Source: Symbiodinium natans (lineage: Eukaryota; Sar; Dinophyceae; Suessiales; Symbiodiniaceae). From it: a DNA stretch of 64,000 nt. Where the stretch lies: contig CAJNDS010002279.1 of NCBI GenBank assembly GCA_905221605.1, positions 900,084 through 964,083 on the forward strand, read 5' to 3'. The notes below the pieces were generated by a model. It worked only from the letters and a program-made list of their open reading frames with translations, had not been told where the DNA came from and searched no databases. Shown in pieces: positions 19,915 to 30,589 of this stretch. Numbering within the stretch: position 1 is the stretch's first letter; each line of letters opens with the position of its first letter. The position numbers and the translations under genes were made by a program.

Positions 19915-22728
19915 CTGACATGCGTTCTTAGACCTGGGTTTGAGGTTGACGCGGCGCACAAAACTTGGCACTGCAGAAAACCCCAATGGGAAGCATACAC
20001 CGTCGAGTTCCGGTTCCAAATCTCACGGCTTAATGCCTGGCAGCGTAGAAACTCGAGTAGGCAAGTCTTCACATCACGCAAAGGGGCTTCGATGTCAAGT
20101 GTTGGGCCCGCTTCTCTGCATCCTCCAGCGCGTGCCACAGCAGCTCAATGTCCACATGTGCGCACCTCGGACGGGCATCTTATCACAGGCCAGTCGTTGG
20201 CCGAGCTGCTGCAGTCTGAAATTTACCACGCCGGAGTGTTTACAACAAGGCGAAACACAAGCTTCCGCTGCACTCAGCCTGCAGATCTGCAAGGTACTTC
20301 GAGGACGCTCTCTCAGTAGCCCTACCCACCGATTTCACATGTAGGCCGAGAAAGGCCAAGATACCAGCGCGCGCAGCTGGGCCTCAGCATCTTGCGCAGC
20401 GCCGGCTTGGCTGGCAGAAAGCTTGACGTCTGCAACTGTGCCTCTGGGTTGCCGTGCGGGGCATGGAGGTGTTTGAGCTTTGGGGTTTGGGGAAGTTTGG
20501 GTTTGGGTATCCCAGCATGCTGCGTCTGCACCAGATGCTGCCAGCTCAAATGCAGGGGGGAGCGCAGCCGGCCCGACCCGCGAGCAGGCCTTTTGTGCTG
20601 CGCTGTCGTCCATGCTACCTGTGGTTGTTGAGGGGCGAAATTGCCGCCGGCCTGACCCGCGAGCAGGTCAGTTTAGATCCTGCCAGCTCTGCGAACGCAA
20701 AATCCATGATGTTGCTAGCAAAAAAATTGTTCCTTTCGTGCAGAAGCAACGCCTATCACAGTGCCTTCGATGCTGCCAATGCGAATCCCGAGGTCCCGAG
20801 GAGGCTTTCCTGCCACGCGCAAAAAGCCGCATCGATCTTCTGGTTCCCGCTCAACTCCCGGAAAGCCCTGTTCTTGCGAACGCAGGAATCATCACGTTTT
20901 GTCCCCATTCCCTACAGCTTCCAATCCTCAAAGGTAAGGTAGGCTGTGTTGTTGGATGTTCTGAAAGCGTTGTCGTTACACGTATGGGCGCAAACATGTC
21001 ATCATCATTGAAGCCAATTAAGCTGATAGTTTCGTCGGGCCAGAGCGGACATGCCGCAGGGCTTGGAAAACTGTGCTGCCAGTTAGCAGTGCTTCGGCTC
21101 GAATGGCCCCACCATCGCCGGCTTCGTGTAGAAGCTTGACAGCAACCTGCACGCAGGGTGTGCGCGACTTTCTGTGATGCCCCGGGCTCCTGAAACCTGC
21201 CTGTGAACTCCTGGGGCCACTTGCGTGAAGCCTTGTAGGCCAGGTCAGCCCAAACAGCTCCCTCTGAAGCAAAACGACAGGCGGGAAAGGGTACCTAAAA
21301 AGTGGAGTCGCCGGACCACAGCCGCCTACCAGGAACCTTCCTTCCCCTGCATTTCCGCGACCATGGTTTCTGGAATCTGTGCAAGCGACTTTAAAAACCT
21401 CGCCCGCAACCCCCTCCATGCCGGTGAACGACACTATAAGTGTAACTCGCGACTGAGGCGTGCTTTCTGTGGCTGGCAGATTTTCATGGCACCCGCTTAA
21501 CCGCGAGCGATGGTAGCCTCAAACATCCACCAGTCCACAAGCCCAACCATAACAGCTTCGAGGTACCTTCAATTGACTTTTGAAGGTCGATTTGGAATTC
21601 GATCGGCTGGTCTATCCGCATTTGTTTGTACGCAGCCTTTGCAGCTGCATCTTTATGCATCATGAGCAGTTGGAGATCGGGCGCTGCAGACTTTGCTTCA
21701 CCAGGGGGGGGTGCAATCAATAACATTCGTTATTACATAGGCTGTTGAGCTTCGCGACTTCTTTTGAACACGCCGGCGCCGAAGCCAAATCCTGCGCGGG
21801 CGCGAGCAGTAGAGAGCATGGCCCAGCGCAGCTGAGATTGTCTGCGCCATCTGAAGCCATGCGCTTTGATTTTCAGCATGAAAGTCGCAAGGACGCTTTC
21901 AGATCATCTCCAGCCCAGATAAGTGCCGGCGAAGCAGGTGAGACTTGCGTTTCACAGGTGCCGACAGCAGGCGAGCTCAACAGAAATCTATGAGCGGTCT
22001 CGGACACTCTGCAAAAACACCTCCACCACCCCCAGATCAGTTCAAACCCAACCTCGGGCATGAAGTCATGATCACTCAGCAGGTCGTACTGCCAGTAAGC
22101 TTTGCTCGGCCGGTCCAAACTCTTCTGCTTGCTCTTATAGATGTCTGAGCTTTAACTGATTGAATGTCACTGTCTTGGGAAGTGGTTGGGGACCTGCATG
22201 CACAAGTGATGTGGAGTGCTGAGATGAACGAAGCATGGTGAAACACCGCCAAGTGGCAAAGGCTGAGGCCGACACGACCGAAGATCCCCTTTGACCTCGG
22301 AAGAATCACCAAACAAGATTCAACTTGAACTGGATCCGTGCCTGGCTAAAGTCACTTCAGCCTGTGCCTTCAGAACATGAACCTGATAGAAATGGGACAG
22401 AGAAGAAAGCGTTCCCTGGGAGCCGTGTAATTCGTATTCGGCACTCAAGACATCCTATATGAAAAAATTGTCTCTTTCGACGAGATGCAAAGGTTGGAAC
22501 CCGCGACCAACAACAGGCCCGGCTGCGCTGAGAGTTCCCAGAGTTCCCAGGTTCCCAGGAACTCCTTGGCTGCCTTGGCTCTGGGGGGTTTGGCACATCT
22601 GGGCGAGCTGACAGAGCCTTCAGCGCCTTCTGACGCGCGGCCTCCGCGGCAAAGAGCAAGTTTGCAACCTCCGCGGAGATGGGCCCGTTGGGCCATCCAG
22701 GCGCGGGCGCCGACAAATCCGACGACAT
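19747..22728 (-). CDS. Multi-exon gene without telomere repeats (span)
   Basis: Several minus-strand exons with GT-AG borders lie in a GC-balanced region free of TTTAGGG. A likely first exon starts with MSSDLSAPAPG and the last ends in a coiled coil (see the exon entries). Reading phases of the pieces I list do not all match, so one or more exons are missing or mis-bounded. It abuts the mitochondrial insertion at its 3' end. No family recognised; the Ala/Lys/Glu/Gln-rich exons point to a largely helical, partly coiled-coil protein. Confidence 0.55.
20166..20215 (-). CDS. Internal exon of the 19.7-22.7 kb gene
   Basis: 50 bp with acceptor GTAAATTTCAG and donor GTCCGAG|GTGCG. The frame reads LQQLGQRLACDKMPVR. 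Confidence 0.55.
20365..20429 (-). CDS. Internal exon of the 19.7-22.7 kb gene
   Basis: 65 bp with acceptor CAGTTGCAG and donor GCGCTG|GTATCT. The frame reads KLSASQAGAAQDAEAQLRAL, an Ala/Gln-rich helix. Confidence 0.65.
20770..20872 (-). CDS. Internal exon of the 19.7-22.7 kb gene
   Basis: After acceptor GTTCGCAAG the frame reads NRAFRELSGNQKIDAAF and CAWQESLLGTSGFALAASK. The 3' boundary is unclear; a GC donor near 20,786 is possible. Confidence 0.5.
21018..21146 (-). CDS. Internal exon of the 19.7-22.7 kb gene
   Basis: After acceptor CGTGCAG the frame reads VAVKLLHEAGDGGAIRAEA and LLTGSTVFQALRHVRSG. The frame meets a stop at 21,018, so the true donor is probably a little upstream (GGCAT|GTCCGC is one option). 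Confidence 0.5.
   Translation of the reverse strand, partial: VAVKLLHEAGDGGAIRAEALLTGSTVFQALRHVRSGPTKLSA
21567..21683 (-). CDS. Internal exon of the 19.7-22.7 kb gene
   Basis: 117 bp with acceptor AAGTCTGCAG and donor TTGAAG|GTACCT. The frame reads PDLQLLMMHKDAAAKAAYKQ and then MRIDQPIEFQIDLQKSIE: helical, charged and highly protein-like. Confidence 0.75.
22053..22144 (-). CDS. Internal exon of the 19.7-22.7 kb gene
   Basis: 92 bp with acceptor AGTTAAAGCTCAG and donor CCCGAG|GTTGGG. The frame reads IYKSKQKSLDRPSKAYWQYD and then LLSDHDFMPE. Confidence 0.7.
22597..22728 (-). CDS. Likely first coding exon of the 19.7-22.7 kb gene
   Basis: An ATG at 22,728, straight after an AG (GCTCGCATAG), opens 44 codons ending at CAGAT|GTGCC. 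It starts MSSDLSAPAPGWPNGPIS and goes into an Ala-rich helix, VANLLFAAEAARQKALKALS. In dinoflagellates an AG just 5' of the start can be the trans-splice site for the spliced leader, which would suit a first exon. Another frame with an ATG 30 bp downstream is also open. Confidence 0.65.
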
Positions 22729-23224
22729 CTATGCGAGCCAGGCTTTAGCTGACGGGAGAAATCTTGCGAAAGGATCCTGCGTCTCTGTCTTAACACGACA
22801 TGTGTTTTTTGTGAATCCCTGATTCCTCGGTCACCAGTCTTGACAAGTTTGGGCCTAAAGTCACCTGAAGCATGCTGACGCGGCAATGCAAGTTTTAGAA
22901 CCGATGTGCAAAGCATTGGAGGGTCCTTGCGCTGCCATCTGTGGTGCGGGTGCTGGGGTTGGTGTAGTGGATCTTTGAACTGCTAATTGCTTGTCTTATT
23001 CTTCGTGTGTACTGTCATTATTCCTAGCCAATTCTAATGTTGTTCGTATTATTACCGTTACTGCAATTTTTGCTATTAGATATTCCCATGGTTACTAATA
23101 TTACAATTTTGACGGTTTTCGTTGCTATTCCTGCCATTACAATGTCACTACTATTACTACTATGGCTGCGACTATTGCTACTAGTACTGCTACAATTTCT
23201 GCGACTCAAAGCATTACTCTGACT

Positions 23225-24008
23225 TTTGAACCTAAATCCTAAACCCTGAACCCTCGACCCTAAACTCCTAAGCCCTAAGCCCTAAACCCTTGACCCTAAA
23301 CTCCTAAACCCTAAGCCCTAAACCTTGAGTGTTGAACCCTAAACCCTGAGCCCTAAACCTTGAACCCTGAATCCTAAACCCACCCTAAACCCTAAACCCT
23401 AACCCCTAAAACCTAAACCCTAAACCCTAAACCCTAAACCCAAAGTTGTATAGAAACCGCCGCGCCACCGCTAATTACTCTTCACATACCCCGCTCCTAC
23501 GCAGCCCTAAACCCTAAACCCCAAACCCTAAACCCTAAACCCTGAACCCTATACCCTAAACCCGAAACCCGAATAACCCTAAACCCCAAACCCTATACAC
23601 CCTAACCCTATAAACCCTAAACCCTATAAACCCTTAACCCTATAAACCCTAAACCCTATAAACCCTTAACCCTATAAACCCTAAACCCTATAAACCCTAA
23701 ACCCTATAATTGAACCCAAAACCCTATAAACCCTTAACCCTATAAACCCTAAACCCTATAAACCCTAAACCATAAAATTAAACCCTAAACCCTAAAAACC
23801 CCAAAAACCCTAAACACCCTAGAAACCCTAGAAACCCTAGGAAAACTAGCCCTAAACCCTAAACCCTAAAAACCCTAAACCCTAAACCCTAAACACCCTA
23901 AAAACCCTAAAAACCCTAAAAACTCTAAAAACCCTAAAAGCCCCAAAAACCCTAAAAACCCTAAACCCTAAACCCTAAGAACCCTAGAAACCCTAGAAAC
24001 CCGAAACC
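23225..24008. repeat. Long mixed CCCTAAA block with CCCTATAAA variants
   Basis: Nearly 800 bp of AAACCCT with sub-blocks of ACCCTATAA (23,590-23,790) and AAAACCCT (23,800-24,000). Variant units cluster, pointing to local tandem expansion. Confidence 0.93.
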
Positions 24009-24079
24009 TCAGACCAAGCACCCCAAGCACCCCGCTTCGATGCGGACTTCGGCCGGGCGAGGCGAGCGGGGGGCTCCTC
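24008..24079 (-). CDS. Exon candidate
   Basis: Exactly 24 codons with acceptor GGTACGCGCAG and donor TCTGAG|GTTTCGGG. The frame reads EEPPARLARPKSASKRGAW. It sits between CCCTAAA (left) and TTTAGGG (right). Confidence 0.65.
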
Positions 24080-24095
24080 CTGCGCGTACCGCGCG

Positions 24096-24395
24096 AGGGT
24101 TTAGGGTTTCTAGGGTTTGGGGTTTAGGGTTTAGGGTTTAGGGTTTAGGGTTTATAGGGTTTAGGGTTTAGGGTTTAGGGTTTAGGGTTTAGGGTTTGGG
24201 GTTTGGGGTTTAGGGTTTAGGGTTTAGGGTTTGGGGTTTAGGGTTTAGGGGTTTAGGGGTTTAGGGGTTTAGGGGTTTAGGGGCGAGGCGCCTACATCTT
24301 TGGGTTTAGGGCCTAGGGCAGAGGGTTCAGGGGCATAGGGTTTAGGGTTTAGGGTGTAGGTTTAGAGTTTAGGGTTTAGGGCTGCGTAGGAGAGG
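24096..24395. repeat. Interstitial TTTAGGG block with TTTAGGGG patch
   Basis: Heptamers grade into octamers (24,240-24,285), with short non-repeat gaps at 24,286-24,340. Confidence 0.9.
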
Positions 24396-24802
24396 GGTGA
24401 ATTGGGCTTGCGACGCAGCCCGTGTTGGGGTTGGGGGGGGGGGTTTAGCGTTTTGCTTTTGCTTTTCTTGGGAGGGAGGCGGGCGGGGGGGGGGGGGACT
24501 TGAGATTCGGAGTTCAAGTCTGGGATCCACCCAAATAAGGCTTATCCAGGGCTTCGGGGAGGTTGAGAGATGCTACCCAGACCCCCTGGAGATCCCAAAT
24601 AGGACCCCTTACTTTTTGAATCCTCCCACTCCCAATATCTGAGTACAAAGGCTTGGAGTGCCGGGTGCAAGGTGTTAGTGTCTTTCCATCCATCTAGCTG
24701 ATGGATGCTTGCCCAGGCCGTTCTCCTGGGTTGCCCTGAAGAAAGTCTTAACCTTAAACCCTGAACCCTAAGATTTCCCCTAAGCTTTAAGCCCTAAATG
24801 AG

Positions 24803-24921
24803 GAAGCCAATGCAATTGCTGTGGACCCCCGCTATGCAAAATCATCCATTTTTGAGCTCCTTAGTGGCAGCCTCCAGTCCCAATACACACCACTGCTTGG
24901 AGACCTTGAAGCCCCCGCACG
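24803..24921 (+). CDS. Plus-strand exon candidate
   Basis: 119 bp after CTAAATGAG, ending at CACG|GTTTAGGG, so a repeat-made donor also occurs on the plus strand. The frame reads EANAIAVDPRYAKSSIFELL and then SGSLQSQYTPLLGDLEAP. The DPRY motif is reminiscent of the DPRYK stretch of hAT transposases, but that is weak. The minus strand is interrupted here. Confidence 0.6.
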
Positions 24922-25116
24922 GTTTAGGGTTTAGGGGTTTAGGGGTAGGGGTTAGGGTTTAGGGTTTAGGGGTTTAGGGGTTTAGGGGTTTAGGGTTTAG
25001 GGTTTAGGGTTTAGGTTTAGGGTTTAGGGTTTAGGGCTTCGGGCTTCGGGCTTCGGGTTTAGGGTTTAGGGTTTAGGGTTTAGGGTTTAGGGTCTAGGGT
25101 CGAAATCCAATCCAAC

Positions 25117-25194
25117 TTCCTCCCCGCCAAGCCCGCATCTGCTATGGGCCTCTTCATCGGACGCCTCGCCCGGCGGCGGCGGCGCCGGCCGCCC
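25117..25194 (-). CDS. Exon candidate, Pro-rich then acidic
   Basis: Exactly 26 codons with acceptor ACTTTGTGACAG and donor GAGGAA|GTTGGA. The frame reads GRPAPPPPGEASDEEAHSRC. The plus-strand flanks are TTTAGGG on both sides. Confidence 0.6.
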
Positions 25195-25224
25195 CTGTCA
25201 CAAAGTTGGGGTTGGGGCTTAGGG

Positions 25225-25410
25225 CTTACGTAGGGTTTAGGGTTTAGGGTTTAGGGTTTAGGGTTTAGGGTTTAGGGTTTAGGGTTTAGGGTTTAGGGTT
25301 TAGGGTTTAGGGTTTAGGGTTTAGGGTTTAGGGTTTAGGGTTTAGGGTTTAGGGTTTAGGGTTTAGGGTTTAGGGTTTAGGGTTTAGGGTTTAGGGTTCG
25401 GGTTTAGAAC
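25225..25410. repeat. Interstitial TTTAGGG block
   Basis: About 25 perfect heptamers. Confidence 0.96.
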
Positions 25411-25669
25411 GGAGGGTTTACCCCTTGTATCCAAGATGAGGCCAAGCAGAGGCCGCGGAGTGTTTCGACAGTCCAGGAGCGAGGTGTGCAAGCATCATCG
25501 GGGTATCTGTTGTGGTCTCCTTGAGTAACTTAGTCGCCCTAAACCCTAAACCCTAAACCCTAAACCCTCAACCCGAAACCCGAAACCCTAAACCCTAAAC
25601 CCGTTTTTGGGTTGGTTACTTTCTAAGGGAACCTGGGGAAAACAGGGTACCACCGGGCTACCAAGGTAC

Positions 25670-25745
25670 GGACAGTATCGCCGGAAAAAGAAGAACACCC
25701 TGGAAGTGCTTAAGGACCATAAACATGCGCTCGCCGAGCACCATC
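25670..25745. CDS. Exon-sized coding-like island, strand uncertain
   Basis: Plus frame: YRRKKKNTLEVLKDHKHALA. Minus frame: MMVLGERMFMVLKHFQGVLL. Both are open and protein-like. Flanked by CCCTAAA on both sides. Confidence 0.35.
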
Positions 25746-26032
25746 ATCAACCCTAAACCCTAAACCCTAAACTCTAAACCCTAAACCCTGAACCCTAAAC
25801 CCTACTTCACGTGTTGAACACTTAAACCCGAAACCACCCCAAGAAAAAATGCCCAAGGAGCCCTCACAAAAACCTCTCCTCCTCTCAACCCAACAAGCCC
25901 TAACAACCTCTCAACAACGGCTTACGGTTAAGCGTTAAGGGTTAAGGGTTAAGGGTTAAGGGTTTAGGGTTTCGGGTTTAGGGTTTAGGGTTGAGGGTTG
26001 AGGGTTTAGGGTTTAGGGTCACCCAACCCCAA

Positions 26033-26128
26033 AGCAAAGCCCCAAAGCCCCAAAGCCCCAAAGCCCCAAAGCCCCAAAGCCCCAAAGCCCCAAAGCCCCA
26101 AAGCCCCAAAGCCCCAAAGCCCCAAAGC
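26033..26128. repeat. CCCCAAAG octamer array
   Basis: About 12 perfect head-to-tail CCCCAAAG units inside a telomere-like region: a variant unit homogenised locally. Confidence 0.95.
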
Positions 26129-26272
26129 CCTAAACTCTAAACACTAAACCCTGAGCCCCAAAGCCCTAAATCCGAAGCCCTAATCCCCAAGCCCTAAACC
26201 CTCAACCTAAATCCGAAGCCCTCAGCCCCAAACCCCTAAACCCTAAACCCTGGACCCTAAATCCGAAGTCAC

Positions 26273-26348
26273 TCCCCAAATCGTGGAGCCACCCCGAACA
26301 CGGGCTGGCGATTGTTGCCCCCGGGGACGGGCGTCCTTGGGCGAGGTG
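26273..26348 (-). CDS. Exon candidate
   Basis: 76 bp with acceptor CCCACGCAG and donor TGGGGA|GTGACT. The frame reads HLAQGRPSPGATIASPCSGW and then LHDLG. CCCTAAA lies on the left and TTTAGGG-type on the right. Confidence 0.55.
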
Positions 26349-26475
26349 CTGCGTGGGCTTAGGGGTTTGGGGTTTCGGGTTTAGGGTTTAGGGTTGAGGG
26401 GTTTAGGGTTTAGGGTTGAGGGGCTCAGGGGCTTAGGGTTTTGGGTTGCGGGTTTAAGGTTTAGGGTTTCGGGGG

Positions 26476-26715
26476 GGTTTAGGATATAAGGCATAGAGTG
26501 AGGTTTTGTCGGGCATGGGTATCGTTTGGTTCTAAGGGCGTTTAGCTGTACCCCTACACGGGCTTGAAGGGAGGTTCAAGGAGTTCTTCCCGTGAACCCC
26601 GAGCAAAATCTTATTCTTGGCGCACTTCTTGTCCGCAATCGACGTAGGTCTTCGGGAAAGTTGTTGCTGGGACCTTTCCCTGTCACTGTGAGGGTTCGAG
26701 TTTAAGGTTTAAGGT
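26476..26715. other. Unique intron or intergenic segment
   Basis: 240 bp of non-repeat sequence with TTTAGGG blocks on both sides. No convincing frame. Confidence 0.5.
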
Positions 26716-26805
26716 TTGGGGTTTAGGGTTTGGGTTTGGGGTTTAGGGTTTAGGGTTTTAGGGTTTAGGGTTTTGGGTCTAGGGTTTCGGAGGCCTGGGG
26801 AATCG

Positions 26806-26872
26806 ACGCGGGAAAGTTCCGCAGATCCTGCAAGCCATGCTGTACCAGACGACCTCTTTGCCGGTCTTCTTG
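26806..26872 (-). CDS. Exon candidate
   Basis: Acceptor TTATGTTGACAG is good; the 3' end is approximate. The frame reads KKTGKEVVWYSMACRICGTF, with a CxxC pair. Confidence 0.6.
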
Positions 26873-27353
26873 CTGTCAACATAAATTTGTCAGTTCTTAG
26901 GGTTCAGGGTTTAAGGTGTTCTGGCTTGGGATGTAGGGTTTTCTGGTTTGACTAGGGCTTGGGGTTTTCTAGTTTTTAGCCAGAAAACCGCTTGGAGTAA
27001 TGCAAGAATAATCGGGCACCTTTCGTCCCCCTGCATAACCCTATCGTGCACGGGATTTCTCGGGTACTGAATTCCCGAGTGCTTTATGAAGAACCACTAG
27101 TAAGCCTACGGATGAGGTTCATGGGGTTTAGGGCTTAAGCTTTGGGATTTAGGGTGTCGGCGTTCTTAACCCAAGGAGATCGGATTAGGGGGACCCTTGG
27201 GGATATGGACCCTCTGAATAAGGTCCTTGTTTAAGAGAGCCAGAAGAGGGTTAAGAAGGGTTCCCTTTTTCGGGTCCCCCTCATCCTACCTAGGATAACC
27301 CTAAACCCTAAACCCTAAAAAGGTAAGCCTAAACCCTAAGCCCTAGGATAAGC

Positions 27354-27498
27354 CTAGCGTCCTTGGTGCCACGCAGGCCTTCGAAAGCGAACCACTTGCA
27401 GAGACGCTGGCAAAGACCAAAGTATCTTGACTTTGCTGACTTGAAAGGCTTTGCCTTTCTCATCTCTTGCAGGGCATACCTGAGCTGCTCCAGGTGTT
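27354..27498 (-). CDS. Long helical exon candidate
   Basis: 145 bp after acceptor TTTAGAG, ending at GCTAG with a GC donor (GCTTATCC) possible. The frame reads HLEQLRYALQEMRKAKPFK and then LCQRLCKWFAFEGLRGTKD: amphipathic and basic. An alternative donor (CTCAG|GTATGCC) lies inside. Flanked by CCCTAAA on both plus-strand sides. Confidence 0.65.
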
Positions 27499-27661
27499 CT
27501 CTAAACCCTAACCCCTAAACCCCAAACCCTAAACCCTAAACCCGAAACCCTAAACCCTAAACCCAACAAACCCTATGACTTGGCCAGCAGCGAGCGACAC
27601 CGTGAGGCGTCAGCCCGCTGAGGGCCCGAGCGAGCAGGCCACGCATTCGTTGTTTTCTGAA

Positions 27662-27916
27662 TCAGTTTTTTAGTAGTTTCTTGCGTGGGCCTGTGGTTGG
27701 GGGCCTTGTGGAGTCTTTTGGGGCCTCCTGCACTGAACTAACTTCGCATTTGGTGTTGTGGGTCATGGCAAAATGAGGCCCCTCCCCTTTTGGGGAATGG
27801 GTAGACCCTAAACCCGCCGAGATTGAGATGTGGGTGGTGGGTCCTGCGGGAGCGTTGCGCTTTCGCACACACCACGACACACGCCTGCGTCGTGGTGCCT
27901 GCAGAACGTTTAGCAA
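27662..27916 (-). CDS. Coding-like frame, 84 codons with stop
   Basis: The frame is basic and Pro/Thr-rich (for example RRVSWCVRKRNAPAGPT and SVQEAPKDSTRPPTTGPRK), ending KKLLKN. It could be a 3' terminal exon. Splice signals are not clear. Confidence 0.4.
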   Translation of the reverse strand: MLNVLQAPRRRRVSWCVRKRNAPAGPTTHISISAGLGSTHSPKGEGPHFAMTHNTKCEVSSVQEAPKDSTRPPTTGPRKKLLKN

Positions 27917-28288
27917 ACCCTAAACCCTGAGCCCTGAACGCTAAAACCTAAACGCTGTTTTAATGGGGTTTGGGGACCGATCCTCGTCTGGAGACGGGGC
28001 ATGCCTCGGAAAATTGTTGGGGGTGACGGTGGCATCGAGACTACTCCAAAGGGCGCGCGGAATCGTTTGCTCTGTAGCTCTGCCAGGGGGTTTCTAAGGC
28101 TTATACGGCTCAGGGCTTAGGGTTCAGGGCTTTGTTTGTAGGGTGTAGGGTTTGTAGGGAAATGGGCTTAGGGTTTGGGGTTTAGGGTTTATTTACGGCA
28201 TAGGGTTTAGGGTTTTTGTTTGTAGGGTTTGTAGGGTTTTGGGCTTGGGGGCTCCGGGCAAGTGCGATCATATGATCCTCAGAACTAC

Positions 28289-28345
28289 CCCCCAGGCAGA
28301 AGCAGCAACTGCGGCCATCTGGCCAAGCTTCCCGCTGGCAACAGC
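28289..28345 (-). CDS. Exon candidate
   Basis: 57 bp with acceptor GGTTTAG and donor TGGGGG|GTAGTTC. The frame reads AVASGKLGQMAAVAASAWG. An overlapping Cys-rich frame (CCQREAWPDGRSCCFCLGG) is also open and extends further to about 28,250. Confidence 0.5.
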
Positions 28346-28924
28346 CTAAACCCTTGAGGTTCATAAGGTTTAGGACTTTAAAGGTTTGATCCTGAACCCT
28401 AAACCCTAAACCAACAAACGGAAACCTAAACCCTAAAACCCGAAACCCTAAGCCCGAAACTTGAAACCCCACAAGCCTGAAGCCCGCATAACCCTCCACT
28501 CCTACTAAGCATCCCAGAGCCCCGCAAGTATCCTGCAAGAACCTCAATATAGGCTCCGCCTGAATCCAGGATCAACAAAGCAACTCAGCAAAATGCCAAA
28601 CGGCAGGGTTAGGGTTCAGGGTTGACGGTTAAGTCGGTGTAGAGGGTTTAGAGGGTTTAGAGGGTGCAGAGGGTTTGGAGGGTTTATATAGACGGGTTTA
28701 GAGGGTTTAGACGAATTATAGGGTTTCGGGTTTATAGGGTTGAGGGTTCAGGATTTAGGCTGAGGTGTCTAAGGGTTTACAGTTTCGGTGTAGAGCTTGC
28801 CTAAACCCTAAACCCTAAACCCTAAACCCTGAACCCTGAACCCTAAACCCTAAACCCTAATTAAACCCTAAACCCTAAACCCGAAAACCTTGCCTCAAAC
28901 GGGAGAGCCTTTGGACATTTTTTT

Positions 28925-28975
28925 ACACATCGTCACCACGGTGATGAGCCCTGGGACTCCGGATCCACAGGCATG
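28925..28975 (+). CDS. Possible plus-strand exon end with GTAAGT donor
   Basis: GCATG|GTAAGT runs straight into TTGAGGG/TTTAGGG repeat. The frame before it reads HRHHGDEPWDSGSTGM. The 5' boundary is unknown. Confidence 0.35.
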
Positions 28976-29040
28976 GTAAGTTGAGGGTTTAGGGTTTAGG
29001 GTTTAGGGTTTAGGGTTAAGGGTTTAGGGTTGAGGGTTTG

Positions 29041-29517
29041 CTGTGATAGGGCGTAGATGCTGTGAAGGTGGCTTCGCCAGGTGCGAAGAGCAGCTTTGGC
29101 CCGATTGCGGAGGGCCATCTAACACCTTTCTCCTACCCCACGCCGTCCAAGGCAGCAAAGCCACCCAAACCTATTCCTTTCAGGGTTTAGGCCTAAACTC
29201 AGACAACAATTCACTTCTAAAAACGAATTCAGTTTCATGACGTTCGTTGGATCCGAGAGTCAAGATGCCAGCAAGGTCTGGGGTTTCCTGGCCTGGGTAC
29301 CCCCCCAAAGAGGCCAGCCACTTCCAAAATTTTTGGGTATTTGGGTATTTGCCGAGGAGAACGTGTTGCGGTAACGGGTCCATCGTGGGCGCTACCGACC
29401 CCCATGCTGTGGGAGGCGGGCGAGCGACCTGGGTCGGCTTGCGCCATCGAAGTCGAAGGGCTTAAGCGCCGCCCCCCAACGTAGGGGGGCGGCCTAGGCC
29501 CTGAGTTCAGGGTTCAG
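29041..29517 (+). repeat. Exon-bearing repeat, copy 2
   Basis: The first 180 bp match 33,967-34,171 and, inverted, the palindrome-centre exon at 11,713. The end (29,407-29,517, around GACCTGGGTCGGCTTGCGCC) matches 34,271-34,376. The middle parts (about 29,225-29,400) differ. The peptide core RCEEQLWPDCGGPSNTFL is open here on the plus strand. Confidence 0.8.
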
Positions 29518-29625
29518 GGTTCAGGGTTTGGGTTTAGGGTCATTTTCCTCTTGGGGATGTCAGAGAGGACTCCACTGTTCCTCACTGCCTTTCGGGCCCA
29601 TCACTCCCAGGAACGGCAGTCTTTG

Positions 29626-29725
29626 CTTGGAGGTTCACGGTACTTAAAAACCCAATTAGGGTTTAGGTTTAGGGTTTAGGGTTTAGGGTTTAGGATTTAG
29701 GGTTGAGGGTTGAGGGTTGAGGGTC

Positions 29726-29791
<66 letters not shown>

Positions 29792-29921
29792 GGTTTAGGG
29801 ATAAACCAATTCTAACTGTACTTGTAACCGAAACATACCCATCTTAGGGCACTTTAGGGGCTTATAAGCGGGTTATCAGTACAGTTATTATTGGGTTATT
29901 AGGTACCATGAACCTCCAAGT
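29626..29921. mobile_element. MITE-like inverted-repeat element, copy 3, split by TTGAGGG array
   Basis: Left end CTTGGAGGTTCACGGTACTT, right end GGTACCATGAACCTCCAAG. The left half is broken by a block of TTTAGGG and about 14 TTGAGGG units (29,658-29,805). Confidence 0.75.
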
Positions 29922-29929
29922 GCTCCCAG

Positions 29930-30540
29930 GCGCGCGAAAATAAGGCATTACATGCCACGAGGGCTTTGGTGGCCCCTATGCGTGTCCTCAAAGCGTTTCA
30001 TTCTAGTTATTTTGCTTTTTTTTTATTTTTGGGGGTGGGGGGGGGGGGGGTGTTGATTGCAGTATAAAAGTATCTAGGGGCCATAAGGGAAGATCCGTCG
30101 TCATTCTTCCAACCCCCCCCCCTACAGTAGGCATCTGTTCTAAGGAGACGATAGGGCAGACCATGCAGGAGCCGCGGAAACGACAAGCGTGCCATGAGTT
30201 GCAAAGAAGGGCTGAATGCCTTTACTATAGGGGCCTTAATAATTCCAACAGGTCTTTGGGGGGGTTCTTATAGTATACTTATTTTGGGACCATAAGGGAA
30301 TACTGTTTGAGTTGCGAAGAAGGGCTGACGGCCTTTACTGTACTAGGTTGCCCAGTAGCCTAGCATTGAAAACGGTGCCCTTTTTGGCTTAAAGGGGTTG
30401 TTGAAGGGAACCTCCCCCAAAAAAGGGAATAAGGGTACTACTGGGCATCCCAGTATAGGGGCCTCATAATTCGAGTATACTTGTTTAGGGACCATAAAGG
30501 AATACTGTTCATCATGCCGACCCCTATAGTAGGACTTGTA
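29930..30540. other. Unique region with copies of a ~100-bp dispersed repeat
   Basis: Contains at least three diverged copies (30,060-30,150; 30,250-30,330; 30,430-30,530) of a unit carrying ACCATAAGGGAATACTGTT and then a CCGACCCCTATAGTA-like end. Related copies are near 1,400, 31,560-31,625 and 50,490-50,575. No frame supported. Confidence 0.55.
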
Positions 30541-30589
30541 AGGATTGAAGGGTTTAGTGTAGGGCTTCTACACCGCTCCCGACACCTAG

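Noticed and set aside
28182-28547. 121-codon minus frame
   Set aside because: Much of it is translated telomere-like repeat (GFRVLGFRF type); only the central 57-bp island is kept as an exon candidate.
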